DNA of 64,000 bases, from the NCBI RefSeq assembly GCF_014931415.1, contig NZ_CP063121.1, forward strand, positions 1,798,001 to 1,862,000, written 5' to 3'. The position numbers were made by a program, and so were the translations under genes. The notes under the pieces were generated by a model. The model had not been told where the DNA came from and did not search any database. It saw only the letters and a program-made list of their open reading frames with translations. This document shows, in pieces, positions 59,894 to 64,000 of the stretch; the stretch's first letter is position 1; each line of letters opens with the position of its first letter. Source of the stretch: Haemophilus parainfluenzae (GTDB lineage Bacteria; Pseudomonadota; Gammaproteobacteria; Enterobacterales; Pasteurellaceae).

Positions 59894-60637
59894 CTATTTT
59901 TTGTTCACATCAAGAACGGAGATCATTCCAACAAAACGCTTCCAATGCAAGGTGTTAAATTGCCCTGGAATATACCAATTAGATATTGTTCCATCAAGAT
60001 ATAAGGCATCATGACAACCTATTTTCAGCAAACCTTGGCTCAATGTATAAAGATTAGGCTCACCTTTTATCGTCATCAAGAACAGTAATTCGTTCTGCTT
60101 CGTCAAACACACTGCATTACGCTTATGATAGCTTTCTAGGCTTGCTCTAAATTGCGGATTTATTTTGCCATGAATAATCAACATTGGGCCTGATTGCAAC
60201 GCAAAATCCGGCTTGAGTTTGCTTTTCTGATAAGCGGATGTGGTTAAAATGTAGGGCTTATTTTTTGCAATGGCAAACACACCATTGGGTTGTACATGAA
60301 AGTTACCTTTGCCTGATTTTGTATTTAACGCATTGAGCTCTTTTCCATGCTCAATCCATAATCCCGCTGGCGTGTTATTCATGCTATAAATGCCTGCATT
60401 CATGATCATTTTCACGTTATAGCTAGGCTCTAAGGCATTTTTGAGACGCGTTAAACTTTGATAATCTTTACCTTCGGCATCTTTCCAATGTAGCTGTACT
60501 TCTTCGGGCTTTGCTTGAAAAATTCCGTAAGTAATATTGCCATCATCAAAAGTTCGGTATTCCGCTAGGGCTGGCACACTCATCAGTAAGGATGCGCTAC
60601 TGAAAAGTGCGGTCAAAAATTTAATCGTTTTTTTCAT
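59894..60637 (-). CDS. exported phosphodiester glycosidase-like protein (DUF2233, YigE-like)
   Basis: The 247-residue protein has a signal peptide (cleavage near ALA-EY). [20 protein letters not shown] (near 77), [11 protein letters not shown] (near 116), [12 protein letters not shown] (near 147) and [18 protein letters not shown] (near 208) match the NAGPA/DUF2233 fold, whose members cleave phosphodiester-linked sugars; the bacterial substrate is unknown. Its first six codons overlap the end of hemA by 17 bases in another frame, so the two are translationally linked. Confidence 0.85.
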   Translation of the reverse strand: MKKTIKFLTALFSSASLLMSVPALAEYRTFDDGNITYGIFQAKPEEVQLHWKDAEGKDYQSLTRLKNALEPSYNVKMIMNAGIYSMNNTPAGLWIEHGKELNALNTKSGKGNFHVQPNGVFAIAKNKPYILTTSAYQKSKLKPDFALQSGPMLIIHGKINPQFRASLESYHKRNAVCLTKQNELLFLMTIKGEPNLYTLSQGLLKIGCHDALYLDGTISNWYIPGQFNTLHWKRFVGMISVLDVNKK

Positions 60638-61943
60638 TTAAAGGATGGGTTAAATGCAACGCATTTGAAAAGGCATGCAACCCTTCTGCATTACCCGATC
60701 TCATCATGGATTGCATAGTTTGGGTTGGTGCATGAATGAGTTTATTTGTTAATTTATAACTTAATTCTTGCAGAATTTTTTCAGCATTCTCACCTTGTTG
60801 AATTTGGTGTAACGCTTTTTCGAGTAATTCTTGGCGAGTATTCTCTGCCTCATCACGGTAATGACGGATCAAATTGGAGAATTGTTGAACTTTCAACCAC
60901 TCAAAGAAGGCATTACATTCTTGCGTGATGATATCTTGTGCTTGCTCTGATGCTTGCTCACGTTGAGAAAGATTGCGTTGGATAATATCTTGCAAATCAT
61001 CCACGGTGTAATGATACACACTTTCTAATTCAGAGACATTTTCATCAATATCACGAGGCACGGCGATATCAACCATTAAAGTCGGTCTAAATTGACGTGC
61101 TTTCTCCGCAATTTCAGCCATCACTTTAGTGATTAAAATAGTCGGACTGCCTGTAGAGCTGATGACAATATCGGCTTGATTTAGCGGTGTTTGCAATTCA
61201 TCAAGCGAATACACATCAATCGGTGTATTAGACGCTAATTTTTCCACCAACTGCTCAGCGCGAGATAAAGTGCGGTTAGCAATCATCAATTTTTTTACAC
61301 CATGGCGTAATAAATGACGGCTTACCAATTCAATGGTTTCTCCTGCCCCAACAAGCAAAATTTGTAATTCACGTAAAGATTCAAAAATCTGACGTGCCAA
61401 GCTACAAGCCGCGTAAGCCACCGATACAGCACTTTCACCAATATTGGTTTCAGTACGCACTCGTTTTGCCGTGGCAAAGGTTTTTTGGAATAAGCGAGAA
61501 AGCGTGCTTGAAAGCGGAATATTAGCCGATTGATAATAATCTTCACTGATTTGGAAAGCTTGTTTCACCTGTCCTAAAATTTGCGGCTCACCCAAAATTA
61601 ATGAATCCAAACCACAGGCCACGCGCATTAAATGATTTGCAGCTTGTTGATTTTGATGTGTGTAAATACTTTTATTTAATTCATCGACAGAAAGCTGATG
61701 AATATTAGCAAACCAATTTATACAGTTCGTTTGCCATTGCTTACACTCTTGGGGTGAAATTTGACGATGGTGAAGATAAATCTCTGTACGGTTACAGGTA
61801 GAAAGAATAACCGCACTTTCTGCCAAATCTTGTTGGTGAATTTGTTGTAAGGCAAGCTGTCGCTTTTCTTCAGAAAAAGCGACTTTCTCACGAACAGCGA
61901 CAGAAGCTGTTTTATGATTAATGCCTAGAACAAGAAGGGTCAT
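60621..61943 (-). CDS. hemA: glutamyl-tRNA reductase
   Basis: The 440-residue enzyme makes glutamate-1-semialdehyde, the first committed step of haem by the C5 pathway. The catalytic cysteine is in [10 protein letters not shown] (near residue 50). The NADPH domain has [16 protein letters not shown] near residue 195, and a C-terminal dimerisation helix follows. Start [20 protein letters not shown] is typical. H. influenzae lacks this gene, so its presence indicates an organism that can make its own haem and siroheme, consistent with cysG and cysI in the window. Confidence 0.97.
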   Translation of the reverse strand: MTLLVLGINHKTASVAVREKVAFSEEKRQLALQQIHQQDLAESAVILSTCNRTEIYLHHRQISPQECKQWQTNCINWFANIHQLSVDELNKSIYTHQNQQAANHLMRVACGLDSLILGEPQILGQVKQAFQISEDYYQSANIPLSSTLSRLFQKTFATAKRVRTETNIGESAVSVAYAACSLARQIFESLRELQILLVGAGETIELVSRHLLRHGVKKLMIANRTLSRAEQLVEKLASNTPIDVYSLDELQTPLNQADIVISSTGSPTILITKVMAEIAEKARQFRPTLMVDIAVPRDIDENVSELESVYHYTVDDLQDIIQRNLSQREQASEQAQDIITQECNAFFEWLKVQQFSNLIRHYRDEAENTRQELLEKALHQIQQGENAEKILQELSYKLTNKLIHAPTQTMQSMMRSGNAEGLHAFSNALHLTHPLNEKND

Positions 61944-62079
61944 AAAAACCTAATAAAAACAACCGCACTTTTATGAGTATGCGGCTTAAAGTAGAAAGTA
62001 AAAGTTTCGCTATTTTAATGAATTGTTGAGAATTGAGCAAATTTCAAGAGAAAAAACTCAAACAAATAACTAAAATGAG

Positions 62080-62781
62080 TTAAAACTTATCTTTCGCTAA
62101 ACGCCATTGTGTAAATTCGTCTAAATTTTTTGCTTGTAAAAACGGATTAATTTGTTTCTCTAATTCAATCGTTGTCGGCAAACTCGGTTTATCCTCTGCT
62201 CGATAACGTTCCACTAAAACACGTTGATTTTTGACCGCACTTTTATCCGCCAAGACGGTTTCCGCAAAAGCTAAATTACTCAGCGTATATTCATGAGCGG
62301 GACAAACCACGGTTTCATTAGGTAATTGATTAAAACTCTGCATAGATTCAAACATTTGAGCAAAATCTCCCGTAAATACGCGACCACAGCCTGCAGAAAA
62401 TAACGCATCACCGCAAAATAAATGCCCATCCACCAAATAGCTGACATGCCCTGCCGTATGACCACCACTTGGCAAAACTTCAATATGATAATGTACCGTA
62501 TTAATCACGCCACTATCCATAATGTTGGTTGCCCCTTTATTTGCACATTCTGTTGGGCCGAAAACAGGCACATTAGGATAATATTGCTTAAATGCCGCGA
62601 CACCTTGCACATGATCATCGTGATAATGGGTTAATAACACCGCTTCTACGTCTAACTTATTCGATTCTAAATACGGAATTAAACGGGTTATTTCTGGGAT
62701 ATCGATCACAATTACAGGGAAATTTTCTCGTCTATAAAGCCAAATATAGTTATCATTGAGCGCAGGAATAGGAACTAGCAT
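62080..62781 (-). CDS. gloB: hydroxyacylglutathione hydrolase (glyoxalase II)
   Basis: This 233-residue metallo-beta-lactamase-fold enzyme hydrolyses S-lactoylglutathione in methylglyoxal removal. The metal motif is [10 protein letters not shown] (near residue 51), with further ligands in [25 protein letters not shown] and [11 protein letters not shown]. It is somewhat shorter than E. coli GloB (251). It faces yafS across only about ten bases, so each gene's promoter must lie inside the other's coding start. Confidence 0.95.
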   Translation of the reverse strand: MLVPIPALNDNYIWLYRRENFPVIVIDIPEITRLIPYLESNKLDVEAVLLTHYHDDHVQGVAAFKQYYPNVPVFGPTECANKGATNIMDSGVINTVHYHIEVLPSGGHTAGHVSYLVDGHLFCGDALFSAGCGRVFTGDFAQMFESMQSFNQLPNETVVCPAHEYTLSNLAFAETVLADKSAVKNQRVLVERYRAEDKPSLPTTIELEKQINPFLQAKNLDEFTQWRLAKDKF

Positions 62782-62791
62782 AAATTACCTT

Positions 62792-63508
62792 ATGAAAATA
62801 GGATTAACATTGAATTGGAAAGCCAAATGGCACAAACTACTTCTTTCACCTGAAAGTTGGCAAGCGTTACCACAAGGTGAAGCCTATTGTAACGTATTAA
62901 CCGATTATTTTGCCCAATGGACACCAAAAATTTTAGGCTATCAAATTCTGAAAGTCGGTGCCTTAAGTGGTGAAATTGCCTTTGACTTGCCTTTACATCA
63001 TCAAATTGTGTTAGGCGAAAAAACAGCGCATTTTCCTACCGCACTTTTAAATGAAACCGATAGTTTAATTCAAGCATCGCCGTTAGCCTTGCCTTTTATT
63101 GAAAAAGAAATGGATGCTTGCTTATTGGCGAACACCTTAAATTTTGCGCAAGATCCTCACCAAATATTGCGTGAAGCTCATCGTGTTTTAAAGGATGATG
63201 GCTGGATTTTCATCACGTTATTTAATCCGCTGAGTCCCTTGCTTTTCAAACCGAAATTAGGCGAATTTAAGTTCCGACAATATGCTACTTGGCGAGTGGT
63301 TGACTGGCTATCATTATTAAATTTTGATGTGATTGCAGAAGAAAGACTATCCATAAAACAAGAAAAGAGCACGCTTTGTTCTCCGCTCTCCGTGATCGTT
63401 GCCCAAAAACGAACCTATCCGTTAACACTGAATCCTGAGAAAGCGCGGTCAAAAATGCCGGCGTTTTTAGAGCCGGCAGGTGCATTTAAAGAAATCAGAA
63501 CAGAATGA
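62792..63508 (+). CDS. class I SAM-dependent methyltransferase, YafS-like
   Basis: From the ATG at 62792 the protein has 238 residues and resembles E. coli YafS, which is also next to gloB. The methyltransferase-11 region is seen in MDACLLANTLNFAQDPHQIL and REAHRVLKDDGWIFITLFNP (about 118-160). The first glycine-rich SAM loop is weak (KVGALSGEIAFD near 51). Substrate unknown. It converges with yegP, the two stop codons lying next to each other without a terminator. Confidence 0.85.
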   Translation: MKIGLTLNWKAKWHKLLLSPESWQALPQGEAYCNVLTDYFAQWTPKILGYQILKVGALSGEIAFDLPLHHQIVLGEKTAHFPTALLNETDSLIQASPLALPFIEKEMDACLLANTLNFAQDPHQILREAHRVLKDDGWIFITLFNPLSPLLFKPKLGEFKFRQYATWRVVDWLSLLNFDVIAEERLSIKQEKSTLCSPLSVIVAQKRTYPLTLNPEKARSKMPAFLEPAGAFKEIRTE

Positions 63509-63847
63509 TTATTCTGTCACTTCTTTGATTACTGCTGAAGATGCATTATTCATTACAGACTCAACGCCTTTTTCTGCTGCAGCTTGAGAAGAATAATATT
63601 GGCTACGGCCAATTTCTTGGTGGTTAGCTGCTTTTAATACGAAATAAGGTTTATCATTTTTCGCTACGCGATATTCAAAGTTTTTCGCATCCACGCCATT
63701 TTTTTGCACTGAAGCAATACCGTTTTCAGCTGATGCTTTAGTTTTATAAAGTTCGCTAGTTAAAATCACTTGTCCGTTTGCTGCTTTTAAGTTGAACATA
63801 AATTGTCCGTCTTTAGCCACTTTTAATTCATAAAATCCTTGAGCCAT
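63509..63847 (-). CDS. yegP: YegP-family protein (two DUF1508 repeats)
   Basis: This 112-residue protein consists of two repeats of about 48 residues, each with a FYELKVAKDGQFMFNLKAAN- or FEYRVAKNDKPYFVLKAANH-type half and a SELYKTKASAENGI- or SQYYSSQAAAEKGV-type half. This is the UPF0339/YegP family, a small alpha/beta fold of unknown role. The ATG at 63847 behind GGGAG gives the E. coli length (110). Upstream, 63848-64000 shows no gene. Confidence 0.9.
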   Translation of the reverse strand: MAQGFYELKVAKDGQFMFNLKAANGQVILTSELYKTKASAENGIASVQKNGVDAKNFEYRVAKNDKPYFVLKAANHQEIGRSQYYSSQAAAEKGVESVMNNASSAVIKEVTE

Positions 63848-64000
63848 GATATCTCCCAATTGGTTGATTTGTTTATAATTTTACCCACGCAGAAAATGCC
63901 TTTCTGCGCCAAGCTAATTTACCCTTAAAAATCAAGGAAAACAAGAGCAGAAGTGCATAAATTTTATGCTTGATTAGCTCTCTAAACTCCCCTATGATGC

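Noticed and set aside
60621-60637. Possible frameshift joining hemA and the DUF2233 gene
   Set aside because: Both proteins are complete at both ends and the downstream one has its own signal peptide; it is a normal gene overlap.

Overview
The window is chromosomal DNA of a Pasteurellaceae bacterium, most likely Haemophilus parainfluenzae or a near relative. The DNA is AT-rich and the nine-base uptake signal AAGTGCGGT (Haemophilus type) recurs throughout, often as inverted pairs that form terminators after genes. Most housekeeping proteins look like H. influenzae proteins, and the run msbB, yfcA-like, mepA, aroC, mscK, menE, seqA, ybfF, fldA, fur follows the order I remember from H. influenzae. 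Two gene sets argue against H. influenzae itself: hemA (that species needs haem and lacks the early haem pathway) and a complete assimilatory sulfate pathway.

Layout. Positions 1-7400: end of prlC, rpsO with an apparent S15-binding leader, hldE, lpxL (htrB), a candidate small RNA, ybgI, fabI, rnb. Positions 7500-14700: a maltose/maltodextrin cluster with a PTS EIICB permease, an EEP-fold phosphatase that may be a maltose-6-phosphate phosphatase, a phosphorylase and malQ, facing a divergent GntR/UTRA regulator; CRP and palindromic operator sites lie between. Positions 14700-25800: tehA, serS, ydcH, a DMT exporter, an unknown membrane protein, a TRIC-type protein, an orphan AT-rich ORF, proA, yedI, dnaX, apt. 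Positions 25900-37000: msbB to fur. Positions 37100-49400: cysI-J-N-D-H-G-sbp, divergent from cysT-W-A. The reductase is of the APS type and no cysC is present. Positions 49400-52700: argG, a YeeZ-like protein, purC with a PurR box.

Positions 52700-57200 hold the least ordinary locus: six co-directional genes for exported proteins. They are two small repeat proteins, a small exported protein, a CsgG-like outer-membrane lipoprotein with peptidoglycan-binding and DUF4384-like modules, a Sel1/TPR protein and a pentapeptide-repeat protein. It looks like a curli/holdfast-type secretion and assembly system. A perfect hairpin terminator after the second small repeat gene would favour a high subunit-to-pore ratio.

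Positions 57600-64000: prfC, a Met-Leu-Gln-Gln tRNA cluster, a DUF2233 protein overlapping hemA, gloB, a YafS-like methyltransferase and yegP. All assignments come from reading the sequence and remembered family features; no database search was run.
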